This document shows, piece by piece, positions 22,893 through 55,540 of a stretch of 64,000 bases of DNA (within the stretch, counting starts at the first letter, position 1; each line of letters opens with the position of its first letter). Source of the DNA: Owenia fusiformis (taxonomy: Eukaryota; Annelida; Polychaeta; Sabellida; Oweniidae). The translations under genes and the position numbers were made by a program. Location: positions 6,903,525 through 6,967,524 of the forward strand of contig CAIIXF020000004.1 of NCBI GenBank assembly GCA_903813345.2. The letters are read 5' to 3'. The notes beneath the pieces were generated by a model that saw only the letters and a list, made by a program, of their open reading frames with translations, ran no database searches and was not told where the DNA came from.

Positions 22893-25745
22893 GACACTAT
22901 AGTCAGCTTACTGGCTGTCTCAATACGTTTGCCCCACGGTGTACATTAATCAACGATGTCAGAGGTGTCAAGGAGGATGTCAGGTCGGGAAGAGGTCACC
23001 ACAACGGTGGTCATCCTGCCCCTGGACAGATCACAAAATGCTCAACATGCTTTTCAATGTAAATAAGCACCTTAAGAGAAGTATTATGTTGTTGGCTTAA
23101 GATTATTTACACATTAAGATAATATAATATATTGGTTTCCTAGATTACCATATAATGTCTACTAATTGATCATTTGTGCTTGTGTTTATAAATAACATGT
23201 AACCATGGTGATCATTATGACATATCTCTTTTCTTTGTAATTATTTCTAGAGTTCATTGTGAAAAGTAAGTGCATGTTTACATGCTATTTCAACGTATTT
23301 TTCAAATTAATGTTTTTGGATGAAATAAAATAGCTATGAATTGGAAGTCATGCTTTGTCTTAAAGAAAACGGGAAATGTCGAAAATGCACGGTTGACTAC
23401 AACAAGGATATGTTTTAGGATATTATTTATATGAGATATCATGATTTGTTTTTTATAATATAATGAACCGTTGTTCCCTTGTTTTGAGTAATAAAGGTGT
23501 GATATGCACTTGAAAGAAACATTGAGTTTTCTCAGATAGAAGTGTCGGACCTTTGTTGATTTTTGAAAGAAATTAGTATCAGAAGGGGCAATTACTTGAT
23601 AATTATGTCTGAGCCATCACTTTATTGAAATAAAGTTAAACAATGGTCGGTAAGATATGCCCAAAAGTTTTTCTCACTTTTCAAGAGTTGTTTATAACTA
23701 TTTAATATTCATCACTTAATATCTTAAAAGTATCAACATCAGGTTTATATTTACTATGACAGCTTGACTTTTGAATTTTGACGAAAGGAATACTATAACG
23801 CATGGGCACGTCCTGGTTGTATCGAATTATACATACATTGTACTTAAAGAGGACGAAGAACTAGAATACTATACTGTATCCTGAATTAATTAATTAAAAT
23901 GACACACAGATAAAAACAACAATAAATTATATTTCAGGGTACGTTGACACAATCTACAGACAAGACCACTTGGTACATTTAGTTCATATTCACGAACCTC
24001 CGATTCTCAAATCGAACATTATGAAAGGAAATGGCTCTCTCCTTGACTGCTATATAGATAAAGACTACCCTGCTGCTGCTAAGCCTAGTGCAACACCACG
24101 CCTCATGGGTGAGGCTTCACTGAGCTGTTTTATGACTCCAGATTTTAACCCAAGCCAGGAGAAAGTTATAACCCAACACCAACGAGGTAAAAAGGTTGCA
24201 TAGTTTATCATATATCTTTAAATTAAATCATGTCATTTAATTAGCTATGAGAAAGTTATAACCCAACACCAACGAGGTAAAAAGGTTGCATAGTTTATCA
24301 TATATCTTTAAATTAAATCATGTCATTTAATTAGCTATGAGAAAGTTATAACCCAACACCAACGAGGTAAAAAGGTTGCATAGTTTATCATATATCTTTA
24401 AATTAAATCATGTCATTTAATTAGCTATAAGAAAGTTATAACCCAGCACCAACGAGGTAAAAAGGTCGCATAGTTTATCATATATCTTTAAGTTAAATCA
24501 TGTCATTTGATTAGGTAGGAGAAAGTTATAACTCAACACCAACGAGGTAGCATAGTTTATATATCTAAGTTAAATCATGTCCTTTGATTGGCTGGTGCTA
24601 CTGGATATTTCGGTTCATCAACATTCCCTGGATCCCGTTGGCCGGTATCTACTTCTACCATTACCTCTTTACCTTCTACCCCTTCGACTCTCAGGCAGAT
24701 ATATTATATTTGCCTCGGGATAAACCGAATAACCATAATATATCTAAGTTAATTACGTCCTTTGATTGGCTGGAGCTACTGGATATTTCGGTTCATCAAC
24801 ATTTCCTAGATTCCATTGGCCGCTATCTACTTCTACCATTACCTCTTTACCTTCTACCCCTTTGGCCCTCAGGCAGATATATTATATTTGCCTCGGGATA
24901 AACCGAATAACCATAATATATCTAAGTTAATCACGCCCTTTGATTGGCTAGAGCTACTGGATATTTCGGTTCATCAACATTTCCTAGATCCCATTGGCCG
25001 CTATCTACTTCTATACCATTACCCCTTTACCTTCTACCCCTTTGACCCCAAGGCAGGTATATTATATTTGCCTCGGGATAAACCGAATAACCAGATCCTC
25101 ATATAGGATAATCTGTTTATTCCTAATATCATCACATTTATTCATCCAGATATGCAGAGACTCGTCGATGAGGAAGAGAAAAGGGTCCAGCAGCTTTTCA
25201 AAACATTCACACAACAATTGCACAAACGAAATGTAAGCCAAATTTTTCAAATCTGTTTTATTTCATATACTTAAACTATTGTTTATTTTCGCACATGTAT
25301 GACTGTTATATGCTTAATTTAAATATATAAATTGTAAGCTATTGAATTGTCGGGGTACATTCAGATATGACATGGTAGTTGGGTTAGGTCAATTTTTTGC
25401 ATCATTTCCATGTATGTTCATAATATCACCAAAACGAGATTCTCCGAAAGTTTCTTTGTCTATGCTATGAATATTCAAATTGAAATGAAATACTAATATG
25501 AACAATAATATAAGTACATTAGCTACATGTTTTTTTTTCAGATAAAGTGTTCTGTCCATGATAAGGTTAGCACCCAACCAGGACAGACAATATGTGACTT
25601 TGTTACGTCATTAAACGCTGACGTTGTGGTCATGGGGTCAAGAGGTCAAGGAAAAGCTAGACGAACAATTCTAGGCTCAGTATCGGATTATGTGTTGCAC
25701 CATGCTAACATCCCTGTGCTCGTGATCCCTATGTCAAAACAGTAA
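22893..25745 (+). CDS. Universal stress protein (UspA family), 212 aa
   Basis: Coding exons: 22956-23058, 23938-24186, 25150-25232 and 25542-25745. The first exon probably starts at 22893 after ATTACAG, implying an upstream untranslated exon. The joins restore HAFQWYVDTIYRQDH and the last exon gives a full UspA C-terminus. The ATP-binding motif G-2x-G-9x-G-S is present (G177, G180, G190, S191: GSRGQGKARRTILGSVSDYV). The first strand LPLDRSQNAQHAF is the usual DxSxxAxxAF start, with Arg-Ser-Gln in the loop. A roughly 40-residue insert between the HIHEPP strand and the helix MQRLVDEEEKRVQQL makes the protein longer than the typical 140-160 aa. USP proteins bind ATP and are linked to stress responses in bacteria, plants and some invertebrates; the role here is not shown. 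Intron 2 consists largely of two tandem arrays. Confidence 0.88.
24159..24560. repeat. 90-bp tandem array carrying copies of a 5' splice site
   Basis: Five copies start at 24159, 24249, 24339, 24429 and 24519 (GAGAAAGTTATAACCCAACA). The first 28 bases of each unit are the 3' end of USP exon 2 and the rest is the start of intron 2. Donors (CGAG|GTA) therefore recur after 24186, 24276, 24366, 24456 and 24546. Copies 2-3 are essentially identical to copy 1 and the last is shortened. Reading past the first donor meets TAG after four codons. Confidence 0.9.
24561..25100. repeat. Tandem array of about 179 bp, three copies, in USP intron 2
   Basis: Units begin ATATCTAAGTTAA at 24561, 24740 and 24918 and run through CTTTGATTGGCTGG and GCCTCGGGATAAACCGAATA. 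The start of the unit matches the end of the preceding 90-bp unit, so the second array appears to have grown from the edge of the first. Confidence 0.85.
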
Positions 25746-28700
25746 AAAAAGACATTGACATGCAAAATGTCACCACCAGCCATGTGTTAGACTATATCAC
25801 CAAACACCAAGCGCCGAACACTTATCACCGGACGCCAAATACCGTAACAATATGTCACCACTTATGGCGGTGACATAATTGTAAATCAGCACCAACGATT
25901 TAATTACAGGACGTTCAAGTTTTGGAAAACGCCTGCAATTTTTATTGTTTTATATTTCTGAGACAATGTTAAAGTTTGAGAACTCTACAATAACGTGATA
26001 GTGTTGCCTGTCAATATTGTACATGTATGTCGTACCTTTTTGCAATTATATTTAAGATGATTTGAAAAACGAACGAAGCTGTTATCACAGACACCTATTC
26101 GAGATATTTTATCATACTACGTAGTGTAGGACACTTTGAACACATGAGCATTGGCGTACGTACGTTCTCAGGTTCGATCCTGAATTTTTAGAATGATAAT
26201 TCTTAGGTGTAGACCAAAATCATCACCAACTCTGGCCTAACTTAAGAACACTTTCCAAATAGTTTCACAGTTCAGTAACTACAATACTCAATAAGGTACA
26301 ATAGAATGATAAGGATCTTGAATGGAATATAACATGAAATCATATAACATTCTTTTATAGAATAGAATGGAATAGTGGCAGGTACTATTCATATTTAAAT
26401 GAGTTGCCCATAAGATATCAGGTTAATACGGTCGCCGTCAGGCGTTAGTTGCATTTGCGAATACAAGCTAAAATGGAATATAACATGAAATCATATAACA
26501 TTCTGATCTTATCAATATTTGTTGTACGTGTTGTGTAAACCATAATATAACAAACTAACCTTTTGCAACTAACGCATCTCGGCTACCGGATTAACCTCCT
26601 ATTTTATGACCATCTCATTTAAATATGAATAGTGGCAGGTACTATTCATATTTAAATGAGTTGCCAATAAAATAGTAGGTTAATCCGGTAGCCGACAGGC
26701 ATTTGCGAATACAAGCTTAGACTCTCTATTCCTTAGTACTATATTGTAATAGCATATTTGAAATTGATACGTAATAATGGATACCAATAGGAAATAGTTT
26801 GTTTAAACTCTTGAATAATAAGATCAATGAGAGAACATGTAACACAAACAAATATCTTCAATAATATTCATCCAATTGCAAACATTTTGTTATCAAAACC
26901 AATTAACAAGCATTTTTGTCTATTGTAGATATTAGAGAGTATAAGGTGTTATCCTTTTAGGCTAGTAGATTGTATTATATTGTAAATTTCAAAATATCAA
27001 CATGTGCACAAACGCAATAAAAGAGATAAACATACTGTACTTTTTCTTTTGTACACATTCAATATAAAACATATTTCTAAGAGATCAAACGTTAATACGG
27101 TATCGACATTTTGCCTATATTAGTTATTCAGTTTTTCTTCAAGATATAGTCGAAATATTTTCGAACCAGAATCAGGTGAACAACATTATTAGGTCTATGT
27201 CTTAAGCAATACTCACTAAGGTCTAAAAATCTCATTTTTTGTTAAGAATAGATGAAGTAAATGATATATGATACCTTTTGAGACTAGAGAGGGGGGAGGT
27301 TTTGATGTTTTGAAAAATGTGAACAGTATCCCTATATCATATCTCAAAAAAGCAATACTTTAAGAACGAAGATGAATATGTGAAGAGAAATATTTGAGCG
27401 ATACCCGGGAGCGATATAAATAAAAGTGTAAACATGACTTTTCACAATTGGGCTAATCAAAAACCAGTCGTCTAAATAATTCTGCAATATAACTTGAATG
27501 CATGGCGTTGTGAAAAAGTATACTTTCATTATAGAGAATAAATAAGTTCTTTGGAAATATGTTACAATACTTTTGAGATGTTTGATACGAATGAGAAGAG
27601 CATATGGTCGCCATCTATTGACAAAACATTTTAGAAATATCTTATTTTACATCAAATGTCAAAGGACTTTCCATCCATCCATCAATTCCCTTAAAGGGTA
27701 CACAAGTCCAAGTAATAAGTTATTGTAATTCATACTCCGGGTCAACGGTCAACTGGTACATTGGTCGTTACCAGGTTACTTTTGATACGGACCAGTTGAT
27801 TTTTACCACAATGTTCAGGAAAATAACATTGCAACTGGTCCCTAAGGCCATTTTTACCAAAAGCTTTCAGATCCTTATGGCATAAACTGCTAAAGCAACT
27901 ATTCCTTTGAAGAATTGAAATTTACAAGCTCTGTGTTTTACCTTGGATGGTTAATATTTAACACTCAGTTTATGATATTGTAGATTTTAAAAGTAAATAT
28001 CTTGAGACTTGACACCTTCAGTCAGTGATAGAATGTCTGTATATCCCTCCCGTGAATTAAAGTTCGTTACGAGTCGCACATTAGGAAAGAAAAATAAAGA
28101 TCGTGGAAATGAAATTCATAGAATTACAACTATATCAAATATGAATAGATTTATAAGACGTAAACACATATTCTATACATCTTCCTGACTTAGTTATAAA
28201 TATGAAAAAGGACTTTGATGCGCAAATAAACTTACCATTAGATATATGACCTGTAAACATGCGTATATCATGTAAAAGGGTTAAACAAGGGTTTATGTTC
28301 TAACATAAGTGTGTTTTCTAATTTGCAAATAATGAAATGGCACCCTCATAGTGATCCGACGGAACATGAAGCGTTACAAATCTGAACACCTAAAATAAAT
28401 TCAAACGAGGATCTTGATGCATAGGCACGATATTTGAATAGATATACGAAGGATATAACACAGCTATTTGGGTAATATATGATATATGTATACGTTATAA
28501 AAGTCAAAGAGAATGATGAATTATACATGATTTATAGGAAAATCACAATCAACTTGTCCCAGAGTTTAAGTTGAACTTTAATAAGCTGGATTGAATTTAG
28601 CTTGTCTTAGTCGGATTTACGTAAAAGGGAGATGATATAGCATATACTAAATACATCTCTGACAGAAATAAGAATCTTAATATAGAGAAACGGTAGGAAC

Positions 28701-28881
28701 AGGAAACTACATGTGATATACATTAAATTACTCAATCGTATGTGCTGCTGCATAAACAACAAAGGGCAACACAAACCTGTATGACCAGAACGTATGTAAA
28801 TCTGCAATATATTCAACGAATTTCAGATGTAATATATACATGTACATAATTCATACAACAAAATAAAATAAAGGTATATAG
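25746..28881. other. Intergenic region after the USP gene
   Basis: No coding exon is supported. It holds the repeat at 26374-26712 and an isolated tRNA-like B box near 26170. The rest is A+T-rich. A poly(A) signal for the USP gene is not obvious within 300 bp of the stop; AATAAA occurs only at about 27017. Confidence 0.4.
26374..26712. repeat. Foldback repeat with internal duplication
   Basis: GTGGCAGGTACTATTCATAT with ATTTAAATGAGTTGCC occurs twice in direct orientation (about 26375 and 26631), and the complement of the same block lies between (CATCTCATTTAAATATGAAT at about 26610). GGTTAATCCGGTAGCCGACA and its complement repeat likewise. A nested or partly duplicated TIR element is the simplest reading. 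Confidence 0.55.
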
Positions 28882-29598
28882 AAAGGAGGAGGGAAATTAG
28901 CGCAACAGATTTTGGACAGTCATATGTTGGATTTTGGCCATTTTCTGAGGATTTAAACAGGTGCATATGTTATGGGAATGCATTACCTCCGGGAAAATCA
29001 CTTCAAGAGATGATAAAATAATTTCAACTTTGAGACAGGGTAGATGCAAACAACCCACCCACATGCTTTTTCTGAAATGTTTTCCTAATTTTCGACTCCT
29101 TCCATCCCTGCTTTTTTAATTTTTCTTGCATCAATATGTTGCATTTTGACACATAACTAACCACTTTAAAGGAATAAGTGATTCCTTCAGGGGTTTTAAA
29201 GATATCCATTATGGGTGACCAAACTTAGCTGAAAGCAATAATTTTTCCTATGGGAAAATAACATGGGAAATATTGTTTTCCACTTTATCTAAAAGGAATC
29301 ATTTATTCCTTTTAAGGGATTAACTGTGTGTCAAAACGCAACAAATTGATGCAAGAAAAATTAAAAAAGCAGGGATGGAAGGGGTTGAAAATTAGGAAAA
29401 CATTTCAGAAAAAACGTGTGGGTGGGTTGTTTGCATCTACCCTGTCTCAAAGTCAAAATTATTTTATCATCTCTCAAAGTGATTTTCCCGGAGGTAATGC
29501 ATTCCCATAACATGTGCACCTGTTTAAATCCCCAGGAAATGGCCAAAATCAAACATATGACTGTCCAAAATCTGTTGCGCTAACTTCCCTCCTCCTTT
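28882..29598. mobile_element. Foldback element immediately upstream of the GH31 gene
   Basis: Arms of about 330 bp (28882-29210 and 29290-29598) are near-perfect reverse complements, with tips AAAGGAGGAGGGAA and its complement. No transposase. The right tip is about 120 bp before the GH31 start codon, so the element probably forms part of the proximal promoter or 5' UTR region. Confidence 0.75.
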
Positions 29599-29716
29599 AA
29601 AGAATTGACTAAATACTGTAAGAAATACAAATATACGGACCATAGCTGTACTATTCTATGATAGTGCTATTAGTTTAGCATCCGGAATACACCTGTTTTG
29701 ACATTTATCCACAACG

Positions 29717-50105
<20,389 letters not shown>

Positions 50106-50196
50106 CAACGACACAACACAAAATAACATCCGAATATAGCTACATTGTTTAGATGGGGTGCAACGTTTTATATAAACCAGGATTTTATTCTGTATA

Positions 50197-50202
50197 AATA
50201 AA
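50197..50202 (+). promoter_or_regulatory. Poly(A) signal of the GH31 gene
   Basis: AATAAA 92 bases after the TAA stop at 50103-50105. Confidence 0.7.
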
Positions 50203-50290
50203 GACACATTCTATGTTAGGTATAAGAGGTAAAAAGAAACTGAATGAAGATATAGATGATATGTATATACATATTTCTATGATTGACAAA

Positions 50291-50418
50291 GTTCCTTATG
50301 GCCCTTACTGGCCCTGACTGTGTATTAACAATAAGGAAAATAATTGTAATTAGGTCACCATATAAATCAATAGAGAGTAGGACATAAATTTGATAGGACC
50401 ACCTACCTTTTACACCGG
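50291..50418. mobile_element. Small MITE, family copy 2
   Basis: GGCCCTTACTGGCCCTGACT through ACCTTTTACACCGG matches the interior and right end of 3839-4012. The left end is eroded. Confidence 0.5.
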
Positions 50419-50926
50419 CGTGCCGAGAATTTCACATTTGAGTTCGGATCATAGCATGGATCATGTGACTAACCACTCATATTTAATGTTTTGGTAAGTC
50501 GGGTGACTTAGCCTGCCATGAAGCGTATATTTCTTGACTTTGCACATATAGAAGCTTGAAAGTTATTCAATATACAGTTATTTGCACAAGCATATTTAGT
50601 CAGATCGGATTAACTTTGACACACTTTTAATTGATATGGTATAAAAACAGTTAATAATATGTTACATTTTATATGAGGTATACCTGTATGTATTTTTTGC
50701 TTTTTATTTTGAACTTTTAAACATTACTGAACACGAATTGCAGTTAACATGAAAGGAACCCTAAGTAAATAATTATTTAACTGTTGTATATAGCTTGCAG
50801 ATTGTGTCAGGTGTGGAAATCTCAAAAATAGGTTAATAAATAACTTGACCTGATAGCAACAACAAACATTAACCTATTCTAAAGTTGTATATTACTTTAA
50901 AAATATTATATTTTAATATTTAAAAG

Positions 50927-50932
50927 TTTATT
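50927..50932 (-). promoter_or_regulatory. Poly(A) signal after the Cys-rich terminal exon
   Basis: TTTATT on the plus strand reads AATAAA on the minus strand, about 20 bases after the stop codon. Confidence 0.6.
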
Positions 50933-50950
50933 AAAATCCGAACAACACAA

Positions 50951-53900
50951 TTAGAATTCTTCTATTTCGCAACAACACACTTCTGGGTCAGCGTTGAAGA
51001 TCATCTGCTCTCCATCCATGTTTACTGGGCAGCAAAGTAGACGATCATTGTCATTTCCCTCTGCTCCAGCAATGGTGTACTGGGTGCTATCCGGGCCAAG
51101 TGAGTAGAACAATCCGTTTCGGCAACAGTCTCCTGAAGTCAGAAATATTGAAACGTTATTGTATAATGGTATAAGTAGATACTGCATACTCCCAGGCTGT
51201 TGTTTTGAACTGCCCGCGGTGCAAGTCAATTGCATAATATTTCATAAGTTTTCCCCAAAGGTATCATGAAAAAGAACAATTAACCCTTTCGGTGCAAATT
51301 ACATGGTAACATGTTTTCAAGAAAAACAGCTCATTCAAGTGCACTTACATCGCTAATTACGAAATGCCAATCGTGTCGGCTAACCGCATGTGTGAACCGC
51401 GTCGGCTTGTTGCTAGTGCTCGGGTGTTCGATTGCAATAAACCAATTCAAAAGAATAATGTGAGTCTAAGTGCTCTTGGATGAGCTATTTTTGTTGAAAA
51501 CACACGAGCATGTTATTTGCACTGTAGGGCTTATTATATTATTGTTCTTTTTAGTGATACCTTTGGCGAAAACTCATAAAGATGTTACGCAATTCACTAG
51601 CACCACAAAAATACAGCCCTAATAGTAACAATAGGCATGTCTGTAATAACTTATATTTTCATCAGCAGGCACATATAGCTTTACGACTCGGGCTTCGTCA
51701 TAATCGTTGTTCGCACATTGGTTCATATTTGTAACTTTCGCAAAATTACTGTAAACAAAAATGGAGAAAAGTTCAGAAAATAACGACCAGTGATTATTTA
51801 AACAATTGAAGCAGCAGCAGCATATTAATCCCTGCTAATAATCAAAGATTAGAGAATAAAGATATGGATAAATCGGTCAAGCCAAGTAACTTAGTCAACA
51901 TTCGATATTCGTATGTTCATCAATATTAACTAAGAATGGTGCCACAATTGAAGTAAACCTCTGTTTAATTATTTTCAATAAACCTATCAGCAAACGTGTA
52001 AATGATAAATTTGATGTTCTGTTACATATTGGTGAAGCAATCTTGGGGATATGGCCTAAATTTCTGAATTTCCATTATGTCCCTGTATACCCCTACTTCA
52101 AAAGATGTATGTTATTGGTCATTTTTCATTATGCATCAACCATTATGTATTTTTTCTTGTTTACATACAGAATGAACTTTCTGTTTTCAAATATTGAAAG
52201 ATGGTACTGCATCTATTTTTTCATGATATGGAGCAAACAAATGCGTGTCAATTTACACTGTAAATACTAATACTAATATTTCAAGGGTAGTTTTGAAGAA
52301 TAATCAAGAAAATCCATGTTTTCAAATGAATTCATCCTTGTTAAAGAACGTAAATGAGGATGTGCGGTTTGAAAAACTAACAACATGTTTTAAGTTCTTA
52401 CAATTCTTGGTTAAAACAAATATTTCGAAAGTTGTGATTTCGAATGTAATATCCAACTCAATGAAATTTGTTGATATTTGTGAATTTTTTCTTTCGGAAT
52501 GCACATTGCTGGATCACAGAACATTGCCTCTTTCGAGATGCACGAAAAGTGTATTGCTAATACTTGACGTCGTTCGGATATTTGGATGTGATTGACGTTT
52601 TTGTTAATCTCCAACCACTGTAACTTCCAACTTAATTTTTGAAAGCCAAATATGATAGTCACGAATTGATATCTAAGTCACACGTTGATGCATACATCAT
52701 GTGTGTACATTAACTGTCAAATGCACGCCGACTTACATTTATATAAATATCCACAGTTAACTCAAATCATCAACTCTCGAAACGGTTTATCAAATAACCT
52801 GGTGAGTTTAATGTTTCATTTTAATTCATAATTATGGTATCGGATTTGAGTATGATATTAGTCGAGGCTTAAACAAAGCAATAAAATTGCGTGAAACCTT
52901 TTGTGAAAATTTGAACGATTTTTCAAGAATCCTCCTTCAAAGTGTTACCACAGTGCTCCCCGGGAGTAGAAATTTCGTCTTGTGTAATCAAAATAATAGC
53001 GGGTGGTTTGAATTTTTGTTTGAGTTTATATCCGGGCATATATAAATTTAAAAACGTGTCGCCTCATTGAGAGGTACATGCAGATTTTGGCGATCTATCA
53101 TTCTAAAAGGCTAAATTTTGTGCAAAAACAGGAGTTGACACGCTTACATTTGGAATTGAAATTTCCTACATAATTGTCGACTCATGTTTAAAAGTCATGC
53201 AAACAAGGTTGAACACAAAACAATGACCTAATTACTGTTTATTTAGCATGGGATCACTTAGGGAAATATTATTAATGACTTAAATCGTTAACAGTTGAGT
53301 TGTATCCCAAGAAACTTAATTAATTTAGAAATGCAAAATGTTCAATTTTGTTTTTCAATTATAAAAATGGCACCTGTAGAGAACAACGTTTACAAAATTA
53401 TTTAAAACAGAGATATTTACTTATGTAACATTCGTTGGCATGTGTCAGCGAGTAAACAAGAAGAATATGCATATGATTCTATATCTTGTTCAAAAAAGGA
53501 GTTTGTTAAGGAACAGTATATCTTAACGTACTTTTATCATCCCGAACTTAAATATTTCGAATACTTATTTCGAGAACGCTTTGTTGAGAATGGATTCGAG
53601 ATGTACTCAAAATTAATACGTTAAAATGTGTATAATCGTCTTAATAACCACCTCACAAATTATTTTGGAAATCAAATATGTACGATTTTTGAGATTTTTA
53701 TTTTCGAATGTTGACTTACTTACTCGGCTTGACTGAAATGTCTGAAAGCACAGGAAAATCCGGCAATGGCCAAAAAAATAAAGCTGGACATGAAAATTCT
53801 AAAAGAATTCCTGTGGTTGAAATCTTAGACTCGCCGCGGGGCCAATTAAGCTATCTGTGAGCCAGATGAACATGATTGGTATGGGATGGATACCTCATCC

Positions 53901-54321
53901 TAGAGTCAGTTCAGGATATTGGGACTTTCCCTTTGGTAATTAATATGATATACAAGTGTATCTCATATCTTGTATCTTATAGTATTGGCCACAGGATTAT
54001 CCCTATATCCTGAACCGCATATTGGATAATCTCTATTGACAAATTCTTCTCATTTATATTTAGTTTCATAATTTTTACCTTCGAATGTATCTGGGCATGG
54101 TTCATCAGTCATCTCAACTCCACAATCAGCATTCATACAATCCATGACGTTATACTTAGTGTCACACGTTTTGTTGTCGTCATTCCACACACTTGGTGAC
54201 ATACATGGAACGGTGATATATCCGCTTCTGTTGTAAAAACATTGAAGATATGAACAACATTCGTCATCAGGGTTGGTGAAGAAATATGCGCTTGTGTCAT
54301 CACATGGCGGACGCATGTAGT
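50951..54321 (-). CDS. Chitin-binding (CBM14) exon plus Cys-rich terminal exon; upstream exon shared or missing
   Basis: Two exons in phase: 54321-54079 and 51132-50951 (stop TAA at 50953-50951). The first encodes one peritrophin-A type domain (CDDTSAYFFTNPDDECC, LQCFYNRSGY, VPCMSPSVWNDDNKTC, MDC). The second encodes a Cys-rich tail ending PEVCCCEIEEF, similar in shape to the tail of the neighbouring 54685-54453 exon. The exon at 54321 begins in phase 1 and has no start codon. The only matching upstream exon is the signal-peptide plus CBM14 exon 55540-55273, which would give a 230-aa secreted protein with two CBM14 domains. Alternatively this is a duplicate gene that has lost its first exon. 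The 2.9 kb intron (51133-54078) shows only one dispersed repeat. AATAAA follows the stop at 50932-50927. Confidence 0.65.
51490..51625. repeat. Dispersed repeat, copy B
   Basis: TTTGTTGAAAACACACGAGC through ACAAAAATACAGCCCTAATA resembles 19480-19630. It lies in the intron between 51133 and 54078. Confidence 0.5.
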
Positions 54322-54452
54322 CTGAAATTAAAGGATCCATTGGTAAAACGAGCTGAGAATTCTATGGAAAAATAGTTGGAGCAGATATCTTCAGATTTCT
54401 TATCACCAAGGTCAATTAATTGTATCAATAGAATTATGTACTTCAAAGTCCT

Positions 54453-55540
54453 TCAACTCTCACATTCGTATTCACAACAGCATGATTCCAGATTGAAGAC
54501 CTGGCTAAATGGAAATGGACATGATTGTTCCTCGCGGTCATTTCCACGGATAAAACTTCCACGTGATGATCCAGCGGTGAAGACTGGCTCGTATCCGTTT
54601 TTGCCTCCCTCTCTGTTCTGTCCAATACAACATGTGGTACCAGTTGGCTGAGGATCGGCGCACTCGGCATTGGTTCTCTTCGGAACTACAAGCAATGATG
54701 CAATGACAGATGATATGGAAATTGTAGAACATGTGTTGACGTGTCATTGTCCGTTTTTTGTATTCATACCTTTTTGATGACAACATAAAAGGTAAAGCGA
54801 CAATTTTAATATTCTTAAACATGTTCTTCGGGTTGGATGATTAAATCACAAAATTATTTTCTTCTTTTCACAACCTTTATTTTGACTTCACAGGTCGTTT
54901 CGGATCACATCTGGGGCCGAGAATTCGTACGATCCCCAATCCAATCGGATAAATGTTATCTTTTGGGATGAATCTTGGAATGGATTACTTATCCGATAAA
55001 TATTTGGTGAATTCCTATGATCCGAGGATTATGAGGGGGAATCCCCAAGATTTATTCAATTTGCATTGGAATTCGAATAAGATTTATCCAAAAAGTAGTC
55101 GATTGAGATTTATCCTGAGATTAATCCCAGGATCGTACGATTTTTTGAATTTGTTCTTGGATTAATGCCTCAATGCATCATTACCATGGCGAAATTTATC
55201 CGAATCGGATCGCGGATCGTACGAATTCACCGCCCCCGGATATTATCTATCACAAAATCAAATTTCTAGTACCGTCGCATGTAGTTGGGTCGCACTCAGG
55301 AACATATTTTGCATCATCGCAGACCAGGAGAGCTTGGTTCCATACGGTTCCTCCCATGCATTTTCCCTGGAATCCAGTCTTGTTGAGTCTTGCGTTGTCG
55401 CATACAACGAAAGTGCAACAGTCAAAGCCGAGGTCTACCCCTGAGATGTAGCCGCTTGGAAGACATTGTGTTGGGTCGTCAATGGTAATAGGGGGACCGC
55501 TAGCGAAAGCGGTGGCGAAGAGGAGAACAAAGGGCAACAT
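54453..55540 (-). CDS. Small secreted chitin-binding (CBM14) protein, 166 aa
   Basis: Two exons: 55540-55273 and 54685-54453 (stop TGA). The start codon at 55540-55538 opens a short signal peptide (MLPFVLLFATAFASG). A peritrophin-A type domain follows at about 26-83, with cysteines at 26, 41, 42, 47, 61, 74 and 83 (VWNQALLVCDD), the pattern used to bind chitin. The second exon encodes a Cys-rich tail (TTCCIGQNREGG, SFIRGNDREEQSCPF, ESCCCEYECES). Such proteins are secreted into chitinous matrices such as cuticle, shell or gut lining, or act in defence; which applies is not visible. Only about 130 bp separate its stop from the acceptor of exon 54321-54079, and I see no AATAAA between them. The exon may therefore be an alternative last exon of one gene. 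Confidence 0.75.
54922..55225. repeat. Foldback repeat in the intron of the chitin-binding gene
   Basis: GAATTCGTACGATCCCCAAT and CCAATCGGATAAA near the left are mirrored by TTTATCCGAATCGGATCGCG and GATCGTACGAATTC at the right. The interior repeats CCxAGATTTAT/ATCCGA-type motifs. Confidence 0.55.

Noticed and set aside
22313-22945. Possible TIR element around the USP 5' UTR (ACACGGTGTCC ... CACGGTGTA)
   Set aside because: Only about eight bases agree in inverted orientation, with no inward similarity.
26150-26200. Possible tRNA gene (GGTTCGATCC)
   Set aside because: A B box is present but no acceptor or anticodon stems can be folded around it.
52245-52595. 116-codon plus-strand ORF
   Set aside because: No recognisable domain, A+T-rich composition like the surrounding intron, no splice or initiation context. 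Chance is likely.
53442-53624. 60-codon plus-strand ORF in the chitin-binding gene intron
   Set aside because: No homologous pattern, flanked by plain A+T-rich sequence, and opposite in strand to the host gene.
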